From assembly GCF_025380365.1 (NCBI RefSeq), contig NZ_JAOCQF010000001.1:1724245-1788244 (forward strand): a DNA stretch of 64,000 nucleotides, in the 5' to 3' direction. The stretch comes from Albidovulum sediminis. Its GTDB lineage: Bacteria > Pseudomonadota > Alphaproteobacteria > Rhodobacterales > Rhodobacteraceae. The notes below the pieces were generated by a model. That model was not told the DNA's origin. It searched no databases and was given only the letters and a program-made list of their open reading frames with translations. The translations under genes and the position numbers were made by a program. Shown one piece after another: positions 45,297-53,693 of this stretch; within the stretch, counting starts at the first letter, position 1; each line of letters opens with the position of its first letter.

Positions 45297-46258
45297 GCGG
45301 CTTGGCCTTCCAGGATGCGGGCAAAGGTGGCAGGCGCGACATTGGCGCCGGAGAGGAGGCAGACGGTGCCGGCCACGGGGGCGATCCGGCCGGACAGAAG
45401 CGCCGCATGGCCCACGGCAGCGGCGCCTTCGACGGCATCGCCCGTGACCGCGTGGATATGGCGCATCGCGGCGGCGATCTCGTCCTCGCTCACCAGCACC
45501 ACGTCATCCAGAAGGGCGCGGCACATGTCGAAGGTCACGCTGTTGTGCAGGCCGATGCCGCCGCCCAGCGAGTCAGCCAGCGTGGCCTGTTCCTGCACCT
45601 CGACCGGGCGACCTGCCGCGAGGCTTGCCGCCATCGCCGCACCCCGTTCCATGCTCACGCCGATCACGCGGGTCGCGGGTGAAAGCGCCTTGACGGCGGT
45701 GGCCACGCCCGCGGCCAGCCCGCCCCCCGAAAGCGGCACCAGGACGGCGGCGGGGGCAGGAAGATCGTCAAGGATTTCAAGGCCAAGCGTGCCCTGCCCC
45801 GCCACCACGGCCGGGTGGTCGAAGGGCGGCACCTCGGTCAGCCCTTCCCCGGCGACGGCGCGGGCGACCTCGTCCATCGCCTCGTCCTGGCTCTGGCCGG
45901 TGATCCGCACTTCGGCGCCCAGATCGCGCACCGCCTGCACCTTGTTCGCGGGCACCAGATGCGACAGGCAGACCACCGCCCGCACCCCGGCGGCCCGCGC
46001 CGCATGGGCCAGCGCGCGGCCATGGTTGCCGGTCGAGGCGGTGACGACACCCCGGACGAGCCTCTCGGGTGGTAGCGAGAGGAGCGCATTTGTCGCTCCA
46101 CGCAGCTTGAAGGCGCCGGTTTCCTGCCGATAGTCCTGCTTCAGCCAGACGCCGGGAAGGCGCGGATCGGCCAGCATCGGGGTGCGCCGCACCCGGCCTG
46201 CAATCCGCTCCGCCGCGGCGCGGATATCGGCCAGCGTGACGGGCAGGGGCGCGGTCAT
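45293..46258 (-). CDS. eutB: Hydroxyectoine utilisation dehydratase EutB (PLP, threonine dehydratase-like)
   Basis: The 321-residue PLP-dependent enzyme has the PLP lysine in TGAFKLRGA (K51), the STGNHG motif at about 75-80 and the SGGGLAAG phosphate-binding loop. It is homologous to serine/threonine dehydratase and probably acts on hydroxyectoine-derived hydroxyl groups with EutA and EutC. It overlaps eutA and eutC by 4 bp each. Confidence 0.9.
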   Translation of the reverse strand: MTAPLPVTLADIRAAAERIAGRVRRTPMLADPRLPGVWLKQDYRQETGAFKLRGATNALLSLPPERLVRGVVTASTGNHGRALAHAARAAGVRAVVCLSHLVPANKVQAVRDLGAEVRITGQSQDEAMDEVARAVAGEGLTEVPPFDHPAVVAGQGTLGLEILDDLPAPAAVLVPLSGGGLAAGVATAVKALSPATRVIGVSMERGAAMAASLAAGRPVEVQEQATLADSLGGGIGLHNSVTFDMCRALLDDVVLVSEDEIAAAMRHIHAVTGDAVEGAAAVGHAALLSGRIAPVAGTVCLLSGANVAPATFARILEGQAA

Positions 46259-47019
46259 GTCGGCAGGCCCAGCCGCATCAGATGGCCCGGCGCCAAGGCG
46301 CCATCAAGCCCGCAGATCCGCGCCACGTTCCAGGCCGCAGCATAGTTCGACGACAGCGCCGGGCGGCCTGTCGCGGCCTCGATCCGGTCGATCACGCCCG
46401 CCGCGCGAACCGCGGTGCAGGAGATGAAGAGCGCGTCGGAGGCCGGATCGGCGGCGCCGGCGGCAAGGTCCACCAGATCGTCCAGCGCGATCCGCGCCAT
46501 GTCGCGGTCGTCGGTCATGTTCAGGCAGGTCACCCGGTCCAGCGCGAAGCCCTCGGCCTCGAACATCGCGGCCATCGGCCGGGTGGTTTCGACCGTGTAG
46601 GGCGTCAGCACCGAGAGGCGACGCGCGCCCATCGCGGTGAGCCCGTTCAGCGCGCCAGAGATCGGCGTCACCACCGGGCAGCCGGGCTTGCCCTTGGCCA
46701 CCTGCGCCCGCACCGCCGCGTCCCCGATGCAGACCGAGGCCGAGGTGCAGCCGTAGATCACCGCGTCCAGCGCCTCGCCCGGCAGGATCAGGGCGGCGCC
46801 CTCGGCCAGGTCGCCCTCCATCGCGCGGAGCGTCTCGGGCGTGACGGGATTGGCGAAGGGAATGCGGTTCACGTAGATACCCACCCCCGCCGGGGCCAGG
46901 ATGCGGGCGTAGTCCACCTCCGACGTGTGGTCGGTGGAAAGTGCCACCAGCCCGACGCGATGCGCCACCGGGCGCGGATCAAGGCGCGGGGCACGCGGGG
47001 AAACGACGATCTCGGTCAT
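46255..47019 (-). CDS. eutA: Ectoine utilisation protein EutA (arylmalonate decarboxylase/racemase fold)
   Basis: The 254-residue protein resembles the Asp/Glu racemase-maleate isomerase fold, with cysteines in IYGCTSAS and ISCTAVRA that correspond to the catalytic positions. EutA belongs to hydroxyectoine degradation. The ATG at 47019 overlaps the ehuD stop (ATGA). Its exact reaction is not proven. Confidence 0.88.
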   Translation of the reverse strand: MTEIVVSPRAPRLDPRPVAHRVGLVALSTDHTSEVDYARILAPAGVGIYVNRIPFANPVTPETLRAMEGDLAEGAALILPGEALDAVIYGCTSASVCIGDAAVRAQVAKGKPGCPVVTPISGALNGLTAMGARRLSVLTPYTVETTRPMAAMFEAEGFALDRVTCLNMTDDRDMARIALDDLVDLAAGAADPASDALFISCTAVRAAGVIDRIEAATGRPALSSNYAAAWNVARICGLDGALAPGHLMRLGLPT

Positions 47020-47675
47020 TTGCCAAGCCTTCCGTAGCGGCGTTCCAGCCAGCGCAGCATGACCACGGAAACCAGGCTCATGGCGAGGAAGAAGACGCCG
47101 ACCAGCGTCATCGGCTCGACATAGCGATAGCTGGAGTTGGCGACCGATTTGGCCTGGTTCATCAGTTCCAGCACGGTGATGGCGGAGAGAAGCGGCGTTT
47201 CCTTGAACATCGCGATCAGGTAGTTCGCCAGCGCCGGGATCATCGGCGGCACCGCCTGCGGGATGACGACATGCACCCAGGTCTGCCGCATCGTCAGGTT
47301 GGTGGCCCGCGCGGCCTCCCACTGGCCCTTCGGCACATTCTCGATGCCGGCGCGATAGACCTCGGCGGTGTAGGTCGCGTAGTGCAGGCCCATCCCGATC
47401 ACGCCCGCCACCAGCGGCGGAAGCAGGATGCCCGCGTCGGGCAGGACGTAGAAGATGAAGTACAGTTGTACCAGCAGCGGCGTGCCCCGGATGAATTCCA
47501 CGAAAGCGCCCGTCGGCCGTGCGACCAGCCGGTTCGGAGAGCGGCGGGCGATGGCGAAGGCAAGCCCCAGGGCCGCCGCAACCATGGCCGACAGCAGCGT
47601 GATCAGCAGCGTCAGTTTCAGCCCGCTCAAGAGGGTCGGCGTGATCTCTGCGACGAAGGCCCAGTCCCACTGCAT
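47016..47675 (-). CDS. ehuD: Ectoine/hydroxyectoine ABC transporter permease EhuD
   Basis: The 219-residue inner-membrane permease belongs to the polar amino acid (HisMQ) family, with about five helices and the EAA-like loop QWEAARATNLTMRQTWVHVVIPQA. With EhuABC it imports ectoines. It follows ehuC by one base and overlaps eutA. Confidence 0.92.
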   Translation of the reverse strand: MQWDWAFVAEITPTLLSGLKLTLLITLLSAMVAAALGLAFAIARRSPNRLVARPTGAFVEFIRGTPLLVQLYFIFYVLPDAGILLPPLVAGVIGMGLHYATYTAEVYRAGIENVPKGQWEAARATNLTMRQTWVHVVIPQAVPPMIPALANYLIAMFKETPLLSAITVLELMNQAKSVANSSYRYVEPMTLVGVFFLAMSLVSVVMLRWLERRYGRLGK

Positions 47676-47676
47676 C

Positions 47677-48333
47677 CTAGCGTACCCCGTCCAGGCCGCG
47701 CGTCAGGCGGCGTTCGAGGGCGCGCACGCCCGTGGTGATGATCATGGCCATCGCGAAGTAGAGGATCAGGATCGTCGCAAAGGGGATCAGCGTGCTGCCC
47801 GTCTGGGCGCGCACGACCTGGGCCTGGAAGGTCATGTCGGTCAGCGAGATCAGCGAGACGACGGCAGTGGCCTTCAGAAGCTCGATCGCGTTGTTGCCGA
47901 AGGTGGGCAGCATCAAGGGCAGCGCCTGTGGCAGGATAACATGACGCATCCGCTGGAGCTTCGTGAGGTTCAGCGCGATGGTCGCCTCGTACTGGTCCTT
48001 CGGCACCGACAGGATGGCGCCGCGCACCACCTCGGCCGCGTAGGCGCCGACGTTCAGGCCCAGCGCCAGCACGCCGGCCATCAGGGGCGACAGGCTGATG
48101 CCGGCGAAGGGCAGCACGAAGTAGACCCAGAACAATTGCACGAAGATCGAGGTGCCGCGGAAGAATTCGATGTAGACCGTGGCCAGCCAGCGGACCGGCG
48201 CGAGCGGCGCGATCCGGCCCAGGCCGGCCGCAAAGGCCGCGACCAGCGCCAGGGCAGAGCCCATGACCGTCAGCTGCGCCGTCACCAGCGCGCCCTGAAG
48301 GATCAGGGCCAGATATCCGGACCAGTCGCCCAT
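47677..48333 (-). CDS. ehuC: Ectoine/hydroxyectoine ABC transporter permease EhuC
   Basis: The 218-residue HisMQ-family permease has its EAA loop at KDQYEATIALNLTKLQRMRHVILPQAL. It partners EhuD. The 65-bp gap before it on the transcript contains a strong hairpin after ehuB. Confidence 0.92.
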   Translation of the reverse strand: MGDWSGYLALILQGALVTAQLTVMGSALALVAAFAAGLGRIAPLAPVRWLATVYIEFFRGTSIFVQLFWVYFVLPFAGISLSPLMAGVLALGLNVGAYAAEVVRGAILSVPKDQYEATIALNLTKLQRMRHVILPQALPLMLPTFGNNAIELLKATAVVSLISLTDMTFQAQVVRAQTGSTLIPFATILILYFAMAMIITTGVRALERRLTRGLDGVR

Positions 48334-48358
48334 CGTTTCAGTGTTCCTTGCAAGGGGC

Positions 48359-48386
48359 GGACGGCGCGGGGGGTGCCGCGCCGTCC
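48359..48386 (-). terminator. Hairpin between ehuB and ehuC
   Basis: GGACGGCGCGG and CCGCGCCGTCC form an 11-bp perfect stem with a 6-nt loop, 12 bp downstream of the ehuB stop. A hairpin here would stabilise the ehuB message or attenuate transcription, allowing more binding protein than permease. Confidence 0.7.
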
Positions 48387-48398
48387 CCGATCAGGCCG

Positions 48399-49217
48399 TC
48401 ACTCGCCGCAAAGCTGGGCGCGGCTCGTCGACATCGCCGCCGCGGCGGAGAAGCCGTAGGGCTCGATGATGGCGGCGAATTCGCCCGATTCCTTCATCTT
48501 GGCCAGCTCCACGTCGAAGGCATCGCGCAGGGCCGCGTCCTCCTTGCGGAAGGCCGCGCCGTCGCAATAGACCGGCGCGCCGATGACGGGGGCGACCATT
48601 TCAAGGTTCGCGTCCCCCGACTTGGCCATCAGGTCCGAGATCGACAGGACCGGCAGCGAATAGACGTCGATGCGGCCGTCCTGCACCATCTTCAGCCCCG
48701 ACTGCCCATCGGGCACCACGATCACGCGATCACGCGGCACGCCGGCTTCCAGCGCCAGCTTCTCTTCCGTGCCGCCGCCGGGCGCGCCGATGGTGGCGGT
48801 GGCGTCGGCCGCGATGTCGGCATAGGAGGTGAAGCCCTTCGGGTTGCCCTTCGGAACCAGGAAGGCCTCGGCGTCGCAGAGGACCGGTTCGGAATAGGCG
48901 ACGGCCTGGCACCGCTCGGGCTTCATGAAGAGGCCGGCGGTGATGGCGTCGTGGCGGCGGGCCTGAAGGCCGGGGATCATCGCGCCATATTCGCTGATCG
49001 AGGCCACGACCTCGGGCACGCCCAGCCGCTTGAAGATCTCGCGCGCGACATCGGGGGCGGCGCCCGAAACGGTGCCGTCGGCGGCCACCGCGGTGAAGGG
49101 CGGCTCGTTGGCGATGGCGATGCGGGCAAAGCCCTGCGCCTTCAGGTCATCGAGCGTATCGGCCATGGCGGCGGCGGGCGCGGCCAGCAGGGCAAGGGTC
49201 AGCAGGGTCTTTTTCAT
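48399..49217 (-). CDS. ehuB: Ectoine/hydroxyectoine-binding periplasmic protein EhuB
   Basis: The 272-residue binding protein has a signal peptide (MKKTLLTLALLAAPAAAMA). Its residues (IANEPPFTAV, AAPDVAREIFKRLGV, ITAGLFMKPERC) fit the family-3 solute-binding fold of EhuB. It captures ectoine and hydroxyectoine for EhuACD. It follows ehuA by 27 bp. Confidence 0.93.
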   Translation of the reverse strand: MKKTLLTLALLAAPAAAMADTLDDLKAQGFARIAIANEPPFTAVAADGTVSGAAPDVAREIFKRLGVPEVVASISEYGAMIPGLQARRHDAITAGLFMKPERCQAVAYSEPVLCDAEAFLVPKGNPKGFTSYADIAADATATIGAPGGGTEEKLALEAGVPRDRVIVVPDGQSGLKMVQDGRIDVYSLPVLSISDLMAKSGDANLEMVAPVIGAPVYCDGAAFRKEDAALRDAFDVELAKMKESGEFAAIIEPYGFSAAAAMSTSRAQLCGE

Positions 49218-49244
49218 CTTTGGTCCTCTCTGTCGGTTTCGGGT

Positions 49245-50030
49245 TCAGACACGGTGCCCCGCGGCGATGATCTTGCGCAGGAAGGTTTGGGTTCGCTCCT
49301 GTGTCGGGTTTCGGAAGATCTGGTCGGGCGGGCCCTGTTCGACGATGCGGCCCTTGTCGAAGAACAGGACCCGGTCGGCGAATTCATGGGCGAAACCCAT
49401 TTCGTGGGTGACCAGAAGCATGGTCATGTCGGTCTCGGCGGCCAGTCGCTTCATCACCAGCAGCACCTCCTCGACCAGTTCGGGGTCGAGCGCGCTGGTG
49501 ACCTCGTCGAAAAGCATGATGCGCGGCTGCAGGGCCAGCGCGCGGGCGATGGCGACGCGCTGCTTCTGGCCGCCCGAAAGCTGGCTGGGCATGGCCCCGG
49601 CCTTGTCGGACAGCCCCACCATCTCCAGCAGTTCCCTTGCCCGTGCCTCCGCCTTTGCCTTCGGCTCACCCTTGGTCAGGACGGGCGCGAGGGTGATGTT
49701 GTCCAGCACCGACTTGTGCGGAAACAGGTTGAAGTGCTGGAAGACCATGCCGATGTGGCTGCGCATGTGGTGCAGGTGCGCCTCGTCCGCCGGCAGTTCC
49801 CGGTCGCCCCGCCGCATGTGGTAGAGCTGTTCGCCGCAGACTTCGATATGGCCGCCGCTTATGGTTTCGAGCGTCATCAGGATGCGCAGGATGGTCGTCT
49901 TGCCCGACCCGGACGGGCCGATGAGCGCGAGCTTTTCGCCGGGCATGACGTCGAAGGACAGCCCGTCCAGGACTTTCAATGTCCCGAAGACCTTGTCCAG
50001 CCTGTCGATGCGGATGATCGGTGCCGTCAC
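49245..50030 (-). CDS. ehuA: Ectoine/hydroxyectoine ABC transporter ATPase EhuA
   Basis: The ATPase of the ectoine importer has Walker A (GPSGSGKTTI), the signature LSGGQKQRVAIARAL and Walker B MLFDEVTSALD. The best start is the GTG at 50030, because GGGGAG lies six bases upstream; a TTG at 50036 is almost on top of that site. The Walker B glutamate position reads DEV, as in HisP/GlnQ-type ATPases. The gene is first in ehuABCD-eutABC-doeAB, and its promoter carries two copies of an ATCATG(A/T)CAAT motif. Confidence 0.92.
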   Translation of the reverse strand: MTAPIIRIDRLDKVFGTLKVLDGLSFDVMPGEKLALIGPSGSGKTTILRILMTLETISGGHIEVCGEQLYHMRRGDRELPADEAHLHHMRSHIGMVFQHFNLFPHKSVLDNITLAPVLTKGEPKAKAEARARELLEMVGLSDKAGAMPSQLSGGQKQRVAIARALALQPRIMLFDEVTSALDPELVEEVLLVMKRLAAETDMTMLLVTHEMGFAHEFADRVLFFDKGRIVEQGPPDQIFRNPTQERTQTFLRKIIAAGHRV

Positions 50031-50077
50031 GTCCAACTCCCCGGTGTTTGGTGCGGGGACAATTGTATCGACTTAAA

Positions 50078-50110
50078 ATCATGTCAATTAATATATAATA
50101 TCATGACAAT
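50078..50110. promoter_or_regulatory. Two direct copies of an ATCATGWCAAT motif upstream of ehuA
   Basis: ATCATGTCAAT (50078-50088) and ATCATGACAAT (50100-50110) are spaced 22 bp start to start, about two DNA turns, within an unusually AT-rich 60-bp region. The second is repeated exactly in the enuR/asnC gap. They are candidate EnuR operators. Confidence 0.55.
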
Positions 50111-50139
50111 TTTTCCCGCCTGCGGTTCGCTTGCGGAAA

Positions 50140-51525
50140 TCAAATGGTCGGCAACAGCACTTCGGGGACATCGGAAAGCATCCCCGCGATGGTGGAAAGA
50201 CCGCGGCGCAACTCCTCGGTGCGGGTGGAGCCCAGCGAAATGCGAATCGCATCGCGGCGCCAGCGCTCCGAGGCGCGGAAGGCATTGCCCGCCGCAACGG
50301 CCACGCCGCGATGGCGAGCCTGGGTCACGAATGTCTCCTCCGGCCAGTCTTCGGGCAGCGGCAGCCAAAGGTGCAGGCTGTTGTCGTGGCACACAGGCAT
50401 GGCCGACCCGAGGACCGCGGATGCCAGCGCGTGGCGTTCGGACATGGCGCGGGCCTGCCAGGCGGCCAGATCCGCCACGGTCCCGTCCTCGACCCAGTGC
50501 GACAGGAGGTCGGCCATCGGCGGGGTAGCCATCCAGTTCGCGGCCAGATGCCGGTTGGCCATGGCCGTGGCATAGCGCTGCGGCGCGTGAAGATAGGCCA
50601 TGCGCAGTCCGGGAACGGTGATCTTGGTAAAGCCGGATATGTGGAGCGTGCGCTCCGGGGCAAGCGCGGCGAAGGCCGGGGGCCGCTCCGGGATCATCAC
50701 GTTCAGGATGTCGTTCTCGATGATGGCAAGGTCGTGCTGGCGCGCGATCTCGACCAGTTCCGCGCGGCGATCGGACGGCATCACCATGGCCAGAGGATTG
50801 ACAACGTTGGGTTGCAGGTAGACGGCCCGGATCGTGCCCTTGCGCGCCACCTCGTGAAGGCCGGCGGGCAGCATTCCGAACTCGTCCATCGCCACTCCTT
50901 CCAGGTGAAGGCCCAGGTAGGTGCAAAGCGGCATCAGCAAATGGTGGGTCAGGGCCTCTGCCGCCACCCCCGCCCCTGGCGGCGCGACGCTCATCACGGC
51001 GGCCGCTATGGCCGGCGTGGCCCCATTCGTCAGCACGATGCCCTTTGCCTCGACCGGAATGCCCTGCCGCAGCAACCAGTCGGCCGCCACCTCGCGGTGA
51101 TGCGGCATCACCATGTTCGGCCGGAAGGACAAGGCCGAAGGCGCGGTCAGGTTCTCGGCCAGCCAGGCGAACCCCTCGCGCATCCTGTCGAGGTGCATCG
51201 CCTCGACCACAGGCTTCAGGATCGACATATCGATCAACTCGCCCGGCCGTTCCGGCAGGTAGGGTTGCCGCGCCTCCGCGCCCGGACCAAGCACGAACGA
51301 GCCGCGCCCGACCTCGCCCGAGACCAGGCTGCGGCGGATCAGTTCATCATAGGCGCGGCTGACAGTCTGGACCGAAAGCCCCAGCGCGTCGGCAAGCTTC
51401 CGGTGCGGCAGGAGACGACACCCGATGGGCAGGGATCCATCCTCGATGGCACGGACGAACTGCTCGGCCAGCGACAGATAGACCGGTCGAGAAAGGGCTG
51501 CGGGATCAGGCATCCAGATTGTCAT
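50140..51525 (-). CDS. enuR: EnuR: MocR/GntR-type regulator of ectoine utilisation
   Basis: The 461-residue regulator joins an N-terminal GntR winged HTH (about 15-80: LPHRKLADALGLSVQTVSRAYDEL) to an aminotransferase-like effector domain. The PLP lysine lies in GFTKITVPGLR (K301 from this start), near Lys302 of characterised EnuR. In related bacteria, EnuR represses ehu/eut until an ectoine degradation intermediate binds PLP. Starts at 51525 or 51513 are possible, and an 18-bp span of palindromic DNA overlaps the first. It is divergent from asnC by 57 bp. Confidence 0.93.
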   Translation of the reverse strand: MTIWMPDPAALSRPVYLSLAEQFVRAIEDGSLPIGCRLLPHRKLADALGLSVQTVSRAYDELIRRSLVSGEVGRGSFVLGPGAEARQPYLPERPGELIDMSILKPVVEAMHLDRMREGFAWLAENLTAPSALSFRPNMVMPHHREVAADWLLRQGIPVEAKGIVLTNGATPAIAAAVMSVAPPGAGVAAEALTHHLLMPLCTYLGLHLEGVAMDEFGMLPAGLHEVARKGTIRAVYLQPNVVNPLAMVMPSDRRAELVEIARQHDLAIIENDILNVMIPERPPAFAALAPERTLHISGFTKITVPGLRMAYLHAPQRYATAMANRHLAANWMATPPMADLLSHWVEDGTVADLAAWQARAMSERHALASAVLGSAMPVCHDNSLHLWLPLPEDWPEETFVTQARHRGVAVAAGNAFRASERWRRDAIRISLGSTRTEELRRGLSTIAGMLSDVPEVLLPTI

Positions 51526-51538
51526 GATTGCCAATCTG
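51515..51538. promoter_or_regulatory. CAGATTG-N10-CAATCTG palindrome in the enuR/asnC gap
   Basis: Seven-base arms at 51515-51521 and 51532-51538 flank ten bases that hold the reverse complement of ATCATGACAAT (51518-51528). A third CAATCTG lies at 51552-51558. The site overlaps the enuR start codon, suggesting autoregulation and control of the divergent asnC. Confidence 0.6.
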
Positions 51539-51582
51539 AACAAATTCATATCAATCTGCAAACAGAGAGTTGCGAGGCGCCG

Positions 51583-52059
51583 ATGAAACTGGACGCGATC
51601 GACCTGCGTATCCTTGATGCCGTGCAGAGGGATGGACGCATCACCAAGCTGAAGCTGGCCGAAGTGGTCGGACTTTCGCCCACGCCCTGCTGGCTGCGAC
51701 TTCGCAGGCTGGAGCGGGCGGGGATCATTGCGAGTTGGCACGCGCGGCTTGCGCCACGTCGCATCGCCCCCTTCGCCACCGTCCTGGTGGAGGTGACGCT
51801 CGCCAACCACCGCCAGGCCGACTTCGAAAGGTTCGAACGCGCAGTGGCGGAGATGGAGGAGATTGTCGCCTGCTGGTCGGTCGGCGGCGGGGTGGACTAT
51901 TTCCTGAAGGTGGTTGCCAGGGACATCGACGCCTACCAGCGTCTGGTCGACCGGATGCTGGCGCAGGAAATCGGGATTGATCGCTACTTCACCTATATCG
52001 TGACCAAGGTGGTGAAGGAGGACGGGGCGCTGCCGATGGCCCTTTTCGGGGGGGAATAG
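51583..52059 (+). CDS. asnC: Lrp/AsnC-family regulator of the ectoine cluster
   Basis: The 158-residue regulator has an N-terminal HTH (LKLAEVVGLSPTPCWLRLRRLE, about 21-42) and a C-terminal effector domain (RAM-like, VDYFLKVVARDIDAYQRLVDRML). In ectoine clusters, AsnC/DoeX proteins act with EnuR. It precedes the doeC-like gene by about 120 bp on the same strand. Confidence 0.9.
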   Translation: MKLDAIDLRILDAVQRDGRITKLKLAEVVGLSPTPCWLRLRRLERAGIIASWHARLAPRRIAPFATVLVEVTLANHRQADFERFERAVAEMEEIVACWSVGGGVDYFLKVVARDIDAYQRLVDRMLAQEIGIDRYFTYIVTKVVKEDGALPMALFGGE

Positions 52060-52180
52060 AGAATCTCTCCATGACGCGCCCGCTTCGCAGGTGTTTCGGG
52101 CCAGGGCGGAGGGGCAGATTGGTCCCCTTCTCTGCGCCGGCTGCGGCAGTCTGTGGGCACGCCATTCAGGAGCCTGCCCG

Positions 52181-53674
52181 ATGAACACCTGCGTCCCGCT
52201 CTCTACCCATGCAGCCTTGTCGCGCCTGTCGGACCGATCGCTGCTGCGCACGCTCGGCCATATCGGCGGGCGCTGGACCGCTTCCCCCGATGCGGCGGAC
52301 TTCGTCGTGACCGACCCGGCGAGCGGCGCGCCCGTGGCGCGCGTGGCATCGTTGGGATTGACCGAGACCGATGCCGCCATCGGTGCCGCAACCGCCGCCT
52401 TTCCGGGCTGGCGGGATCGGCTGCCGCAGGAGCGCGCCCGCATTCTTCGCAGGTGGGGCGAACTGATGCTGGCTGCGACCGAGGATCTGGCGCTGATCAT
52501 GACGCTGGAGCAGGGCAAGCCGCTTGCCGAGTCGAGGGGTGAGATTGCCTATGCCGCCGAGTTCCTGGACTGGTACGCCGGCGAGGCGCCGCGCGTGAAC
52601 GCCGAGGGGGTCACGCCGCATCTGCCGCAGGTCGAGATGATCGTCCGGCGAGAGGCGCTGGGGCCGGTCGGCGTAGTGACGCCGTGGAACTTTCCCTCTG
52701 CGATGATCACCCGCAAGGTGGCCGCGGCGCTGGCCGCGGGATGCACCTGCGTCGTCCACCCCTCGGCCGAAACGCCGCTCTCGGCGCTGGCACTGGCCGA
52801 ACTGGCCGAACGCGCGGGCCTGCCGGCGGGTGTCCTGAACGTGGTGCCCGGCGATGCGGCAACCATCGTCGGCGCCATGTGCGCGGACAGCCGGCTTCGG
52901 GCGATGTCCTTCACCGGCTCGTCGGGAATCGGCCGCCTGATCGCCGCGCAGTGCGCGCCCTCGATGAAGCGCCTGGTGATGGAGCTTGGCGGCCACGCCC
53001 CGCTGATCGTCTTTGCCGATGCCGACATCGACCGGGCCGTGGCGATTGCGATGGATGCCAAGTTTGCCACCTCCGGCCAGGACTGCCTCGCGGCGAATCG
53101 GATCTATGTCGAACGCCCTCTGCTGGCCGCCTTCACCGAACGGCTGGCCGCGCGGATCGCGGCGCTGAAGGTCGGCCCCGGCCTTGACCCGGCAACCGAG
53201 GTCGGCCCCCTGATGCACGACCGCGCGCTGGCCAAGGTCGCCGCACAGGTCGAGGATGCGCGCCGCCACGGCGGGAGGATCGTCGTCGGCGGCCATGTCC
53301 ACGCCGAGATGCCGCTGGCCTACATGCCCACGCTGATCACCGGGGCGGGGGAAGGCGCGCTGATCCATCGCGAGGAAACCTTCGGCCCCGTCGCCTCGAT
53401 CCTGCCCTTCGACAGCGAGGCCGAGGTGATCGCCCGCGCCAACGACACCGAATACGGTCTTGCCGCCTATGTCGTCACCCGTGACGGCGCCCGCGCGCTG
53501 CGCCTGTCGCGCGCGCTGGAATTCGGCATGGTTGCCGTCAACCGCGTGAAGATCACCGGCGGCCCGATCCCCTTTGGCGGCTGGAAACAGTCCGGACTTG
53601 GCCGCGAGGGATCGCGCCACGGGCTGGAGGCCTTCACCGAACTGAAATACCTTTGCATCGACACCGCCGCCTGA
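52181..53674 (+). CDS. doeC: Aspartate-semialdehyde/succinate-semialdehyde dehydrogenase-like (DoeC/Ssd)
   Basis: The 497-residue aldehyde dehydrogenase has the nucleophile Cys at about residue 302 (FATSGQDCLAANRI) and the general base Glu at about 268 (MELGGHAP). In ectoine breakdown, DoeC oxidises aspartate semialdehyde from diaminobutyrate to L-aspartate. GQDC rather than the usual GQVC or GQTC is a small variation. The ATG at 52181 follows AGGAGCCTGCCCG. The aminotransferase gene follows 19 bp downstream. Confidence 0.88.
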   Translation: MNTCVPLSTHAALSRLSDRSLLRTLGHIGGRWTASPDAADFVVTDPASGAPVARVASLGLTETDAAIGAATAAFPGWRDRLPQERARILRRWGELMLAATEDLALIMTLEQGKPLAESRGEIAYAAEFLDWYAGEAPRVNAEGVTPHLPQVEMIVRREALGPVGVVTPWNFPSAMITRKVAAALAAGCTCVVHPSAETPLSALALAELAERAGLPAGVLNVVPGDAATIVGAMCADSRLRAMSFTGSSGIGRLIAAQCAPSMKRLVMELGGHAPLIVFADADIDRAVAIAMDAKFATSGQDCLAANRIYVERPLLAAFTERLAARIAALKVGPGLDPATEVGPLMHDRALAKVAAQVEDARRHGGRIVVGGHVHAEMPLAYMPTLITGAGEGALIHREETFGPVASILPFDSEAEVIARANDTEYGLAAYVVTRDGARALRLSRALEFGMVAVNRVKITGGPIPFGGWKQSGLGREGSRHGLEAFTELKYLCIDTAA

Positions 53675-53693
53675 GCGCGGGAAAGGAACCACC

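Noticed and set aside
51526-52518. Extending enuR upstream across the asnC gene
   Set aside because: The frame stays open beyond the start, but EnuR homology begins at about 51513-51525. The extension lies opposite asnC and doeC and would put a long unrelated sequence before the HTH.
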